Source of the DNA: Vandiemenella viatica
Lineage: Eukaryota > Arthropoda > Insecta > Orthoptera > Morabidae
Reading direction: 5' to 3'
NCBI GenBank assembly: GCA_031002005.1
Contig: JARYHS010009186.1
Coordinates: forward strand, 188,196,437-188,260,436
DNA: 64,000 bases
Position 1 is the first letter of the stretch, and each line of letters starts with the position of its first letter. Position numbers and translations under genes: made by a program. Positions 11,761 to 22,814 of this stretch are shown one piece after another. The notes under the pieces are model-generated. The model saw only the letters and a list, made by a program, of their open reading frames with translations. It did not search any database and was not told where the DNA came from.

Positions 11761-11850
11761 GAGTATAAACGCACAGTTGTTGAAGACGAGTCATTTCATT
11801 CTCTTCTCGCTGACAGTATTACCAATCTAGATATTTAAAACACAAACTAA
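11761..11850. other. Spacer between LINE-A and LINE-B
   Basis: Short sequence separating the 5' truncation point of LINE-A from LINE-B on the opposite strand. Confidence 0.5.
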
Positions 11851-12320
11851 TACTTTGCTACTTAGGAAGTAAAATTAAAACTTATGGCCGATGCAGGAAT
11901 GATGTTAAAAGCAGAATAGCAGTAGCGAAAAGTGCCTTCATGAAAGAGAGAAATCTTTTAATTTCAGATAGATATTGATATAGGAGTGAGAAAGAATTTT
12001 TTAAAACACTATATGTAGAGCACCGCACTTTATGGCAGCGAAGTATGGATTTTAAGAAATTAAGGAAACTGATAAAGTACGAAAAAAACTAGTTTTGGAT
12101 ATGATGGACGAGGAAAGAATTTTATGGAAGAGTCTTACAGAAAGACAGGATGGTAGGTCATATTTTGAGACATGCAGGATTGATTAATTTGTTAGTGGAG
12201 GGAACAGTCAAAGGAAGACAGAGATTAAATTATAGGAAGCAGATAGTTGGAGGACATGTGTTGTAAAATGGTATTTTAAGATGAAATGGCTATCACAAGA
12301 TAGGAAGGGATGTGCAGTTG
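11851..12320 (+). pseudogene. LINE-B C-terminal relic, copy 1
   Basis: Conceptual reading with stops gives YLGSKIKTYG, KSRIAVAKSAFMKERNLL, a Y-G-S-E-V-W block at about 12031-12050, LWKSLTER-like and HILRHAGLINLLVEG-like blocks, and a GRQRLN-like block. This order is typical of the segment downstream of the polymerase core in a widespread invertebrate LINE family. It shares its last 200 bases with copies at 22005 and 22815. Several stops and indels; inactive. Confidence 0.75.
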
Positions 12321-12562
12321 TAAAATACGTGTTTTGATAGGGAAAACTATCCAAAAATGTCACGGTGAACCGAGCTCGACCCCAATAGGGGTGAGCGATC
12401 CATGGTGTAATCCCCGCATGTTTTGTGTGGGAGGAGAGGTGGATCTTCTTTGGAAGATTTGACCCTTGTGACAATTGCATCCATTATCGGTCAAGACAAT
12501 CTTGTCCTGTGATTAGTTTTTTCAGTATGGGCGAGGATCGATGATTTGTAATGGAAAATCTG
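12321..12562. other. Unassigned DNA
   Basis: No clear match to the window's repeat families; may contain the end of LINE-B. Confidence 0.4.
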
Positions 12563-12690
12563 ACCCCGTAATATACCATCCTGATTTCCGTTTCCCATGG
12601 TTTCCCAAAATCACTCCAGGCGAATGCCGGGATAGTTCCTCTAATAGGCCATTGCCGAACTCCTTCCCATTCCTATATACTATCCACTTC
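12563..12690 (+). mobile_element. SINE-1 body fragment, plus strand
   Basis: Contains CCCATGGTTTCCCAAAATCA, CCAGGCGAATGCCGGGATAG and GGCCATTGCCGAACTCCTTC, the SINE-1 body. The tRNA head and the tail are missing. Confidence 0.75.
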
Positions 12691-12929
12691 CTTTGGGCAG
12701 AGAGGCACTTGATGTCTATAGCACCCTGTAGTGCCCGGCAAATCACGAACTGTCATATAAAAACAAACAAAAATTACGTTCTAAAAATTCAATCTATTCT
12801 GCTGATTTTATTCTTCTTTTCGATTTTGACCATCTAAGGTTCTCTAAAAGTAATGCTGTGCATTCATCTCGATGCTTTTTTCCTCGATGTCTACAGTAGT
12901 TCTACATGCTTTAACTTTGCTATTTCCTC
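12691..12929. other. Unassigned DNA
   Basis: No recognisable feature. Confidence 0.5.
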
Positions 12930-13245
12930 CTTCCTTAGGTACGGATGTTATTACCTTTTCTCTTCTCCTTTTCCTGGAAAGCCTCGAACTTTTATATCAA
13001 TTTTCTGAAAGTTGTTGTCATGTGTTATATCTTCTGTTTTTCTGATCTGTATCACATCTTTCTTTACTCCTTGGTTCTACTGTTTGCCATTTTACTACCG
13101 TCGATGCGATTAATAATTCGTTTTGTAAGTCTGCCACTATCCATTCTCACTATGTGGCCAAAAAACCTGATTTTCCTCTTTCTAATCGATAATTTCATAT
13201 TTTTTTTATTCGTCAGATGCATTACCTTTCCTCTGATTTAAATGA
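12930..13245 (-). pseudogene. LINE C-terminal relic, minus strand
   Basis: The minus strand reads SIRKRKIRFFGHIVRMDSGR followed by LTKRIINRI before a stop. The (R/K)FFGH(I/L)xRM-D-RLTKRI pattern is a common end of invertebrate LINE reverse transcriptases, similar in position to GHILRH in LINE-B, but it is a different subfamily. Only about 100 codons remain. Confidence 0.6.
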
Positions 13246-13940
13246 AACTAATTCCACATTTCGACTGTATGATTTTTGAAGAGTCATGAACGACGGATCT
13301 ATAAAATCATATCATACCTGTCGCGAGTGTCGGAAGGTAAAATGAAAATGATATTTCTCAAGGGTCCGAATCGTAAGGGAGCCGAGAATGCGGGAGCGCT
13401 TTGTTGATACCATCTGCAGCACCTTGCGCGGCCTCGCGTGAAACGTAAAACTCTGTTCCGCGTTATGACTTTCTCCGTCACGTGGAGAGCGTACAGTGAC
13501 GTGTGCCTTCCATTGGCCGTGGCCCCATTTACGACCGTACCATGAAAATTTTACGGTTTTCAGAGTGCGGCTGCTCGGGAGAGGTAGATGGTGTGGGATG
13601 TCTGGAAGTCCAGAACGGTGGGTCGGATGTGGGCCGCCGCGGACTCATCATCATCCGCTGGGAGTGGCTTTCGATCAGCAGCCGCCTCAGCCAGCCAGAG
13701 GAAGGGGCCCAGCGATCGGAGCTCCATCACCAGGACTCCACTAAATGTTGTGCTACTCACGCTATCCCACAGTGAAAATGCCTTAAGTCGAAAAAGCTGC
13801 ATTAGTCATTTCTATGGAAGTATGTGAATCTTTGAAGAATTTAAACAGCCTGTCTTTTACCATCTATGTGTCGTAGCAATTTTTCAATTGATCTGTTTCC
13901 ATTAAGTTTTGATTTCTGTTCAGTATGCGAGATTTTATTT
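13246..13940. other. Unassigned DNA with a moderately GC-rich stretch
   Basis: 13370-13760 is GC-richer and open in several phases on both strands (80-90 codons each), which argues against any single real coding frame. No splice-consistent exon recognised. Confidence 0.4.
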
Positions 13941-14310
13941 GAGGTTTGAAGTTGGACGTTTTTCTTGAAGCTTTCCTAGGCATTTTTAAGTACACAGTTC
14001 CATGCTCTAACCAAAGAGAAATTTAACTAACATCAGTAGGCTTACAAGTACATGGAAATTATTTTGTTAAAAATTGTGTTTTTTTCAAGGATGGTTATTA
14101 TAATTTTGAGACAGGCTTGGCTGCTTGAAGTTTGATTAAAGTAAACATTTTTCTTGAAGGCTTCCTAGACATTTTGAAGTGCACAGTTCCTTGCTCTAAC
14201 CAAAGTTAAGTCTGCTGGTATCTGAAAACTCTACTAGATAGTGTTACAGCCGTTTTCGAGATAACAAATACAAGAATTGCTTTTTTTTTAAATTGTGTTG
14301 TTTTTTTTCA
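13941..14310. repeat. Direct duplication of a ~180-bp unit
   Basis: The block GTTTTTCTTGAAGCTTTCCT...CCATGCTCTAACCAAAG at 13955-14025 recurs as ATTTTTCTTGAAGGCTTCCT...CCTTGCTCTAACCAAAG at 14147-14206, about 185 bases apart. Both are followed by an AAATTGTGTT plus T-run. A diverged tandem duplication, origin unknown. Confidence 0.75.
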
Positions 14311-14578
14311 GGGTAGACACATATTTCGATAAACTGGAAAAGCCAAACGTTATCTACATATGAAATATGTTGCGGAAACAGTATTGGCACTTTCTATAAT
14401 ATTATATTATATATAATATATAATAGAGACCATGATATTATAACCTTCCCCTGAGCTAAGAGTAAAATCACGTATTTCTGAAAATATATTCCCATTTGAT
14501 AACGGAAAGGCATTCGGTGCAAGGAGAATGAAAATTAATTAAATTTGCATTGAAACAGCTAATTCATTTACATCAATA
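14311..14578. repeat. AT-rich palindromic stretch
   Basis: 14395-14425 is an imperfect AT-only palindrome (TATAATATTATATTATATA...). Otherwise nothing recognised. Confidence 0.6.
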
Positions 14579-14873
14579 GCGGTCTGATGGCTCAGTGGTT
14601 GAGCGTCTGACTGGAGCTCGAAAGGTCCACGGTTTGAATCCCTGTCGCCGCGGGGATTTTCAAAGGCACTTAACCGAATCTTCACCTCTGTCGCAGTTTA
14701 CTGTGTAAAGTGAAGTACACCAGAACACTTCCTTGGTTCGGATTCCACGTTAAACTGTAGGTTCCCTGTACCCGGCAGGATTGTCGGGTTAGGTTAAGGC
14801 GGCTACGATAGGGGTGATATGCGCAGCCAATAAAAGCCCTATCTCCAGGTCATTACGACCACACGGAATTAGT
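14579..14873 (+). mobile_element. SINE-2 copy, plus strand, best copy
   Basis: tRNA-like head with A box in TGGCTCAGTGGTTGAGCGTC and B box GGTTTGAATCC, giving an RNA polymerase III internal promoter. The body contains GGTTCGGATTCCACGTTAAA and GCGCAGCCAATAAAAGCCC and ends near CACACGGAATTAGTATC. It matches minus-strand copy 9041-9303 and plus-strand copy 26115-26405. Confidence 0.88.
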
Positions 14874-15478
14874 ATCTATATCAAGAATTCAGTAGTTTAT
14901 AAGTACTTTTGGATCAAACAAGCCTTTAATATTACGAAATGTCCTACTAAATTCTTTATACTGACTACTAGAGTACTGGAATTTAAAATAATGTGATATC
15001 CGTGTAATGCCTGTAACCGGTACGAAAACATGAAATTCGATGCTTAGAACTTCAGCATGAGAGTAAATTTTATAGTTCTTATGTGTGGCGAGTTTTATTG
15101 TGACTGAATCAGAGTCTGTTGAAAGAGGTAAACATAGTACAAAATTACAACTTAAGTGTATTAATTCGCGTGTGCATCGGATAGTCACGAAACTTTATGT
15201 AACACAATTCAGTATCCACTTTACAAACTAATCCGTACATACCGACGAAAACTATTAACGTAGAACTGTTGACATGATTCATCGATTACCAGTGTTAGAA
15301 TTTAGTAAATCGTCATAAAAATATTGTAATAGTTGTATCAAATTCATTGTAAAAAGAAACAAATCTACATATAGCTTTCCTGCTCACCATCTGCTGTGAT
15401 GTGGTTTATCCACATAATATCAGTTTTGTGATCAATGGGCTTCGAATTAGCCCTGGATGATCCTACCGTCAATTTCTT
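14874..15478. other. Unassigned AT-rich DNA
   Basis: Nothing recognisable; a 99-codon minus-strand frame (14889-15188) has no family motif. Confidence 0.5.
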
Positions 15479-15545
15479 AAATTTTTTTTTTTTTAACTGC
15501 TTTACGTCTCTCAACAGCGAGGTCTTTAGAGACGGAATTTCTTCA
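15479..15545 (-). mobile_element. SINE-1 tail fragment, minus strand
   Basis: A long T-run followed by AACTGCTTTACGTCTCTCAACAGCGAGGTCTTTAGAGACGG matches, in the same order, the tail end of the copy at 49905 (T-run, ATCTGCTTAACGTCTCTC). Only the 3' end of the SINE is present. Confidence 0.6.
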
Positions 15546-15715
15546 ATCTCTTCACGTAGCCCTTCCTTCATCACGAATCCTATTCTATTTCCCATTGGTC
15601 ATCCAATATAAATTGAAGCCTTTGCTCATATATTTCCGGTTTCGCATCTCATTTTGTCTCTGCTTGCACCAAGACATCCATTTATTTAATCTTTTATTTA
15701 TTTTATATCTTTTCT

Positions 15716-15935
15716 TATGTATTTAAGTCTTTTCGACGTCGAAATCGTTAGAGGCGAGAAAGGATTGGGGGCAAAGACCATTAAGGAATTCGGCCATGGT
15801 CTTTTGAAGGAACCATCCCGGTTTCCGCTTGGAGTGATTTCGGAAAACTATGGTAAACCGAATTTTTGATTCGAATCTGCTTTTTCCCAAAAGCGAGACC
15901 AAAGTGTTACTGGCGTCATTTAGGGCCTTCGCAGT
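15716..15935 (-). mobile_element. SINE-1 copy, minus strand
   Basis: The plus strand reads tail complement GACGTCGAAATCGTTAGAGG, body GGAATTCGGCCATGG, then a weakened B-box complement (GATTCGAATCT) and a head relic near 15890-15935. Confidence 0.8.
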
Positions 15936-16284
15936 TACCATAACTGTCCCGGGATGCAGTAACACCCTACCTACTTCTTTCCTGCTGGCTACTCCGTACT
16001 TCACTACGTTGCGCGTCTGCCATCACATGGAGGATGGGTTGGACTTTTGGAGGCTAAAAAGATCGATATTTAGTTTTATTCAGATAACTATTCTCATCTA
16101 TAAAATAAATTTTTGTTTGGGCAGAATGGCTTAGATAGTAACCACAATACCATCGAGCTAAACCTTGTGTCATTTGGTGCAGGAAGAATCTTCTGGTAAA
16201 ATGTATCAAATAAATAAATTGAAAAAAAAAACATTTAAATAGTAAAAAAACGTAGGCAATTGTCTTTATTTTTTATTTTATTTT
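15936..16284. other. Unassigned DNA
   Basis: No recognisable feature; A-rich tracts near 16220-16260. Confidence 0.5.
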
Positions 16285-16475
16285 TTTGCTTGCGGCTTTA
16301 TGCCTTGTCGACGTCGTTAGAGGCGGAAAAGGACTGGGTACATGGAACGGGAAGGAATTCGGATATGGCCTTTTGAAGGAAGCATCCCGGAATTTGCCTG
16401 GAGTGATTTGGGATACCTTGGAAAACCCAAATCTGGATGTCCGGACGGGGATTCGAACCAGCGTCTTCCTAAATA
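16285..16475 (-). mobile_element. SINE-1 copy, minus strand
   Basis: T-rich tail, CTTGTCGACGTCGTTAGAGG, GGAACGGGAAGGAATTCGG, and the B-box complement GGGGATTCGAACCAGCGTC are all present. The A-box half of the head beyond about 16475 is lost. Confidence 0.85.
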
Positions 16476-16899
16476 CTCAACAGTTGTCAAAATGGCATAT
16501 GTCTGAATTGACGATACAAATATTTAGTCTCTTTTTCAGCTTCCTTTTGCTATTTTAGAAGGTTAATTAATATACACCAATAATTATTCTATTACCATCT
16601 GTATGAAGTTAAATTCTCGTCGCTCGTACAATTCATTTCATACATTCCGTCTATGCCGCGCTAACAAGAAACGTTTCGGGATATTACTGATCACAATTTT
16701 TGAAAGTACAGTATATTTGTTGACAGTGCCTCTAGCAATTCAGCTTCTAGAACTGGAAGTATTTTAACGTGTTCTTGATATACCAAGAGTCAAAAATAAT
16801 AAATAAATAAAATATATAAGAACGAAGTGTTTCTCGGCGTTGAGAATGTATGAAATGTTCTCGGGTGACTAGCCGAGTCAAGAATGCGTTGTTTCACGA
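16476..16899. other. Unassigned AT-rich DNA
   Basis: No recognisable feature. Confidence 0.5.
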
Positions 16900-16995
16900 A
16901 ATTTCGGAGACTAAAATACATTGTCGCCATCTTCTGGTGAAGTGCCGGCAGATAACCCGTGAAGATTTTGTTTCATTTATACGCCGGGAAAAACT
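16900..16995 (+). mobile_element. Possible PLE terminal-region fragment
   Basis: GATAACCCGTGAAGATTTTG, then CATTTATACGCCGGGAAA, resembles the end of the PLE-like pieces at 18.6 kb (ACACCCGTGAAGATT...TACGCCGGGAAAG) and 41.45 kb. The upstream hairpin block is not preserved, so this is a weak call. Confidence 0.4.
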
Positions 16996-17079
16996 GAATT
17001 CTCATATTTTATTTTCTTCGAGATAAGTTGGCAGCCATAGGGACAGGTGGTAAATTGTGTTACTTATTATTGTTGCTTG

Positions 17080-17530
17080 GAGCCTCCCAGTGAAGTGATG
17101 GTAGCGGAGGATACAGGTACCCTTCCCACACACAGTCAAGGCAAACACGTCGCCGTGCGCACACAGAGGGCGCTCCCAATTAGCCGACACGGCGTGCTCG
17201 TCGGTGCACTGCCGTGGCCGGTGATTCCCCGGCAAACACGCCGCGGCGCGCGGGCGGGCTTGTTACCGCGCCCTAACAAGGCCCCGTCACCCGCCGCCCA
17301 GCCGGCGATTTTTGTTTGTTTTTTTTTCCGACGGAGACGCGCGGCCTACACGCGCGCGCGCTTCCGCTGCGGTGCGCGCCGCCACTTGCTGGCGGGCCCA
17401 GGTGCGACGACGCGTGAAACGCGCTCGCTCTCATAAAGCGTGGCCGGTTCAAACAGCCGCGCGGGTCGGTGGTCACGAGAATATCTGGCGCACCAGTTAA
17501 CCTGATCCGCCCACTCGCTGCAGGTCAAAT
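17080..17530. promoter_or_regulatory. Strongly CpG-rich island
   Basis: The most GC- and CpG-dense stretch of the window's left half, with runs of alternating CG around 17340-17370 and long open frames in all phases. It contains AGAGGGCGCTCCC (about 17165), loosely like a CTCF-type core. No ATG-to-donor exon with recognisable protein was found. Could be the promoter of a non-coding or distant gene, or a host regulatory element. Confidence 0.35.
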
Positions 17531-17874
17531 TGATCGTATCTCCAAACGTTCAGTATGAAAGTGACGCAAATGCATATTGGATTGTTTATCGGAAGACCAT
17601 ACGGAATCGCTGGTTCACCAAGTGGCAGAGATTCGATTTCTCCCGCATTCCTCTCAAGGATGAATTTGTAATCCTACACATGTAGCGGAGCAACAAGTTC
17701 ACTTCGATACCCACTGGAATTATCGCAAGAAATTGATTACTTTATGCTAATGTATACATTATTCATGTCAAAAATATTGAAAATTCGATTCATTGTTCTC
17801 TTTTGTTCATTAAAAATCAACTGTTTTGTTAAACTGAATGTAAAAATTGTAATGTTTTAGCAGTAGTGGATCAA
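17531..17874. other. Unassigned AT-rich DNA
   Basis: No recognisable feature. Confidence 0.5.
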
Positions 17875-18025
17875 AAATGTTCTGACCTCGCATTCAGGAG
17901 GACGAGTGTTAGATACCCTCTCCGGACCATGACCCAATTCATTCCCGTTCCTTTCCCCCCAGACCTTTCCCGCCTCTAATGACCTCGATGTCGACGACGT
18001 GTTAAGACGTAAGGAAAAAAAGAGA
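17875..18025 (+). mobile_element. SINE-1 copy with internal deletion, plus strand
   Basis: Head remnant GACCTCGCATTCAGGAGGAC, then the sequence jumps to the distal body (CCATTCCCGTTCC region) and the tail CGCCTCTAATGACCTCGATG plus oligo-A. The middle of the SINE is deleted. Confidence 0.75.
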
Positions 18026-18224
18026 TAGGGTCAAAAATATTATTTGACTCACCTGACCGCTCGAATGAATGCTACTGGCCAAATTCTGGATCGTGAGCTG
18101 ATCTGGCCTGATTTGATCTCTAGTGTGAACCGCACTTGACACAGCAAATTTTTTATCACATGCAAAGGTCAGTTAAGGAAAGTGTAAGAGACAATCATCT
18201 TCTGTGATGCTTTGTATTTTACAG

Positions 18225-18780
18225 TCGATTAAACGAGCCCGTGGGTCAGAGGTAACACTCAGGCCTGACATTCGGCAGGACGAAGGTTCAAATTCCTAAA
18301 ATATAATCTTCACGGGTGTTCAGCCGGATGGTGTCAAAGTAACACGACGTTTCGACAGCAAGCTCGGCTGCCTTCACCAGGTATCGGTGTCTGCTGGCTG
18401 TCGTAAGCTGGCTGTCACCGCGTCGACTGACTTAGCTCCTCGACGCACCTCCTTATCTATCGAGGAGCTAAGTCAGTCGACGGGGTGACAGCCAGCTTAC
18501 GACAGCCAGCAGACACCGATACCTGGTGAAGACAGCCGAGCTTGCTGTCGAAACCTCGTGTTACTTTGACACCATCCGGCTGAACACCCGTGAAGATTAT
18601 ATTTCATCACTACGCCGGGAAAGTCTCCACTCACGTTCAAATTCCTAGTTTCCCAGAACCACTCTCGGCAAATGTCGGGATGGTTCCTACAAAAGGACTT
18701 AGTCGAAATTTTCCTCGTTCAATCTTCCCCTCCTCTAAAGGCCTCGACCTCGACAAGGCGTAAAGCCTAAAAAAAAAAGA
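18225..18780 (+). mobile_element. SINE-1 copy split by a palindromic insertion
   Basis: Head at 18225-18298 (CCCGTGGGTCAGAGGTAACA, then the B-box region GGTTCAAATTCCTA) and body plus tail at 18635-18780 (AATGTCGGGATGGTTCCTAC, GGCCTCGACCTCGACAAGGC, oligo-A). The two halves rejoin exactly if 18299-18634 plus one copy of the 13-base duplication is removed. Confidence 0.9.
18299..18634. mobile_element. PLE-like palindromic insertion with 13-bp target duplication
   Basis: Two inverted copies of a ~145-base PLE terminal unit (18299-18442 and 18461-18605) flank an 18-base spacer (ACGCACCTCCTTATCTAT). Arms differ at only a few positions. The right copy continues to the unit end TACGCCGGGAAAGTCTCCAC. 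The whole piece is flanked by GTTCAAATTCCTA at 18286-18298 and 18635-18647. A target duplication of this length and inverted terminal units are known for Penelope-like elements; no coding region is left. Confidence 0.85.
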
Positions 18781-21700
18781 AGAATGAAAAATCAATTCAG
18801 TCGATTAGTCCACAACCAACATAAGAGCCACATAACCCTTCACTACAACTCAATATTTTTTGCTAATATTAAGTGTATTATCTTCCAAGTTTTACTGATT
18901 AAACTGTCTCAAATTAATGTAAGCATTACTGAAATCATGTACTAAACGTGACTCGAATCATTCCTTTCTTAAAAATTCCTGTTTCATCAGGTTCTCACAG
19001 ATAACCGTAGTGTTTCAGCACTGGTAACCTAAGATTTGTGTATTCCAGCTGTTTCATGGTTTCATTACTGTTCAAAAAATGTCAGCTGTAACACACGGTC
19101 TGTTATTCGCCTTCCCATGCCTTACATAACTTCACGTCCTGAAGTAATCAGTTCTTAAACGTCGTAGGAGTAACAAGTTATGGCACATAACTGAGTTTGA
19201 TTCCTTCTAGTCTCCATTGCTCAATTCCTCTTTGATTTTAATTTCCGTCGTCTGCTTTCAACATCAATTCCCGACACCATGCCGTAGTATTTATCCACAG
19301 TACATTAGTTCTTGTAGTCAACTTGGATTCATAACTTCAGTGGTGGAATTTTTAAGCATATTTTCAGTAATAAACTTTCCAGTTAGAAAAGAGAGTAGTG
19401 TACTTATAACGTTATAACGTTGTCTATACATAAGACGAGTCGATCATCGTGATCCTAGACATGCCTGCAAATTAACTGATTCTGTTTTCCTGCAGGCTCT
19501 GAAATATATCCACGGGTTCCCTGAAAAACATAATCTTGCTGATGAACAAATTAGCTAGGATCACTATCATTCTGCTCCGGTGATCAGCAAGATTATAATT
19601 TTCGTCACCCTTTATCAGTTCACACCCCTTAAGAGGATTAACAGTTGCATTAATTATCCTTTTCTTGTGCATACTATCGTCTTTCGTCCTATACTACCGA
19701 TCTCATGCCTTTTGGAGAATAAATAAATTTTATTTGTTCATTACGCCAACATTCACTGTAGCACAACCTGCTCCTAACTAGAAGAATCCAGTTGTTGTCC
19801 ATTACTAGAACTCTCAGAAGTAGTCCACAGAGAAGATAACAGGCATCGCCACGCGGCAGTAACATTCACATATACGAGAGGGTATTTTTAAAAAAAAGGA
19901 ATTATTTTCTGTAGTCATCATCCCTCATTTTTTTCTTGACCTCTTCAATGCTGTCAAATCGATGTCCTTTCATATCCAGTTCCATGCGCATAGTACCTGT
20001 AAACCTATATAATTCATGTTAATTTTTATTGTTCAAGCAATTTATTGCTTCTACAATGGTACAAGCAGACTCAGGACTTTTACTTTAAAAAAAAAACTAA
20101 TTATACTAAATATTCGCAACACAGAAGAGTCTCTGGGTGCGATACTTTACAGCTCAATAAATGAAATCAACGAATTTAAATTCAAATTCAACAGAGTAAA
20201 GATACAAAAAAACATAGCAGTATTTATGCGTTCACTCTCGAACGGTTGTAAAAACATGCAGATCCTTGCTAAGTGACAGGTGGATATCTGTGCTCCTAAC
20301 TCAGATGTCATACAACAAATCTGCGAGTGGTGTTGCGGTTACTAATAGGAGGACACGGAAAAACACTCCTGCCGCTGTCAAAACCGATTATGAGGTTGCG
20401 ACTCGTGTGATCTGTAAAATGTCCTGTCCCGTTTTTACAAGTAGCTGTTCGAATTCAGCGACCGGTAAAGGTGACCAAAACAAAGCATACTATTTACCTA
20501 CTACCTTCAGACCTACCGTTACGGTTGCACGTTATATGTTTATTTATTGACCAAAATGATTGCAGTAAGTCTTGCTGGCATTATAGTAATATTTATGAAA
20601 CTTTCAAAATGTTTTTGAAAACTTCTTCATTTCATTACACATTGACTGAATTTCTGTTTTTACGAGGAAAGGACGATTGTGTTAGTTGGCGACGAAGGAA
20701 ATAAAATCTATACTAAAGTTATTCAATTCGTGATTTCGTTTTCTGTTAAGTAATAGCTAAATCAGTACCGAAGTTTGCTTATAACGATAAACAACCTGAA
20801 ATTAATTATGTTTATGATATCAAAAATTACTGATGTTACACTTCATGTGAATACTGAAATTAAATACAATTTTTATTACAACAAATTAGTTTAAGGGTAT
20901 GAGCATTTATCAGAGTATAAAAAATCGAGCTGTATGTTATTTCCATTAGCACAAACGATCGTTCTCCTGGAATATTGCCAACTAACCCACGACCTTGTCG
21001 CCCAAAAACTTTGGAAGTTGCTGACAAGGCGTTTTCCCACTGATTGGAAGCAAGTGCTTGTCAGTCTAGTATTAGAACATAAAGGGATGGAAGGAGGTAA
21101 TCTTGAGGCTGTGTCTGACGTACGTTGGCCGAGCAGCTAATAGCCAATTACGGCATGTGTCGCCTTCCAGCAGAGGCGTTCGTTAACAGCCACCATTTGG
21201 CAGAATGTTCCGTAAATATGACATGTTCTATGTATACTTCAATAGTTAACACTGCAAAATAATGCTTTTTTAGGCCTTGATATTTTTTCTCTTAGAAAGT
21301 GGGTCAAATTCATCACAACAAACTCGTCAACACTTCTAATCCTAAGAACTTCCATTCTGAATCATTTAAATTTAACACTGGTTTGTAACACGTTTATCAC
21401 TTTTTAATCATTTATCAGTCCTACAGCTGTCACCCTTTCTACTTGGTTACGGTAAGTGTTACTGTCTCCACCATTTTAATTGCTATTTTAATTTAGATAT
21501 TAACCTAGTAACAAATTTCGTTCACGGCTGCTTGTAACGGTACAGATAAATTTCCAGTCTACGTCAATTATATTAAAATGATTTCAGCAGTAATTATAAT
21601 TAAAGGTAGCACGAGACCGTACTTACACCTTATTTTGATTCATTAAAATTGCTTATTTCAGTGAAAGTTCTTTTACCAAACCTCAAATAATTTCTGTACA

Positions 21701-22004
21701 GTTATAATTAATATCTGTAATCAGTATGTTGTTACTTAGTAAGTTAACAATATTGTATTGTTTAGATTCTGATTGATGTATTATCCTCCCCCTCCTCTCC
21801 CGACAACATTTTTATTTTTAAAAAGGTTGATTCCTAGTTCTTGGTACTAATAATGACATCTCTGAGGTAACTCATTAAGCATGTGATGTTAGCACACAGT
21901 AAAGGTTTACTACTCTAAGAGGCGATTAAGGAGACACAGTACCATACTTCATACGGTGTAGAGTAAGGGTATCATCTACACAAGTCTTAACCCCCCCCCC
22001 CACC
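18781..22004. other. Unassigned AT-rich DNA, about 3.2 kb
   Basis: No coding, RNA or transposon feature was recognised. One perfect 14-base inverted repeat is present (ATAATCTTGCTGAT at 19530-19543 and its complement at 19583-19596). Open frames at 20016-20276, 20266-20550 and 20934-21140 have no motifs. A C-run lies at about 21991-22001. Confidence 0.5.
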
Positions 22005-22250
22005 CCAATTTGGATCTTACAGAAAGAAGAGAAAGGATGGTGGATCATATTTTAAGACGTGCGGGATTGGTTAATTTGTTAGTGGAGGGTACAATCGAAC
22101 GTAAGAACTGTATAGGAAGACAGAGATTACAATATATGAAGCATGTAATTAAGGACGTTGGTTGTAAGGGGTATGTTTAGATAAAGAGGTCAGCGCTAGA
22201 TAGTAAGAGACGGAGGATTGCATCAAAGCAGTCAAAACACTGACGAAAAA
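22005..22250 (+). pseudogene. LINE-B C-terminal relic, copy 2
   Basis: Reads DLTERRERMVDHILRRAGL, NLLVEGTIERKN, GRQRLQYMKHVIKDVGCKGY, then a stop, and ends in the shared GAGGATTGCATCAAA 3' sequence. Only the last ~80 codons of the element remain. Same orientation as copy 3, 0.8 kb downstream. Confidence 0.8.
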
Positions 22251-22814
22251 GAAAATAATCTTTAATATAGAATGTGCTTCTGGGTTGTCCCATTATGTTT
22301 CATAAGGTGCTCTTGGCGTGCAAACAGTTCAGTTGTTCTTCAGTCATAGTAACTGTCAACTGTTAACATCTATTAAGAGAGCATTTATTTATATATAATG
22401 ATCGTACAGAAACTTAACTATGCCTCTACCAATGCTTAAAGTTAGTAAAATCTGAGCTTTGGGTTCAATCTTTGGTGACATGCTGTTCCGATGTACACAA
22501 GTAATTACAATATTAATTAAATGAAGAAGTTTCTGACTATCTACTTATCTATGTAGGTGAATTTGATAACTGCCGCTCTTAATTTCAGGCTTCAACATGA
22601 AAACTAATGAATATGAAGAACTCAAACCATTAAGATCAACAAATGGTAACTGATTGATTGACAGAAACTTTCGTTTATGTTCGGAGGAAGGATGCCAGTT
22701 GATGCGAACCAGCGTTTCCCAAACTTTTTCAACCCGATTAACAGTAAATTGTCAAAAATAATGCTGCGGACCACTAACTTACATGGGCCTAGTTTTTTAT
22801 CCATTTGTATATTA
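22251..22814. other. Unassigned DNA with a possible MITE edge
   Basis: AACCAGCGTTTCCCAAACTT at about 22708 resembles the terminal repeat of hAT-type miniature elements (CAG(C/T)GGTTCCCAA); a partner of uncertain quality (AGTGGTTGGGAATCG) lies near 23802. Weak. Confidence 0.35.

Noticed and set aside
14579..14645. tRNA gene
   Set aside because: Head of SINE-2, repeated at 9.3 kb and 26.1 kb with a conserved non-tRNA body.
17047..17436. 129-codon open frame in CpG island
   Set aside because: All phases are open because stop codons are rare in GC-rich DNA; the Arg/Ala-rich product has no motif.
18299..18634. LTR retrotransposon ends
   Set aside because: Units are inverted, lack TG...CA ends and primer-binding site, and the 13-base duplication does not fit the usual 4-6 bases.
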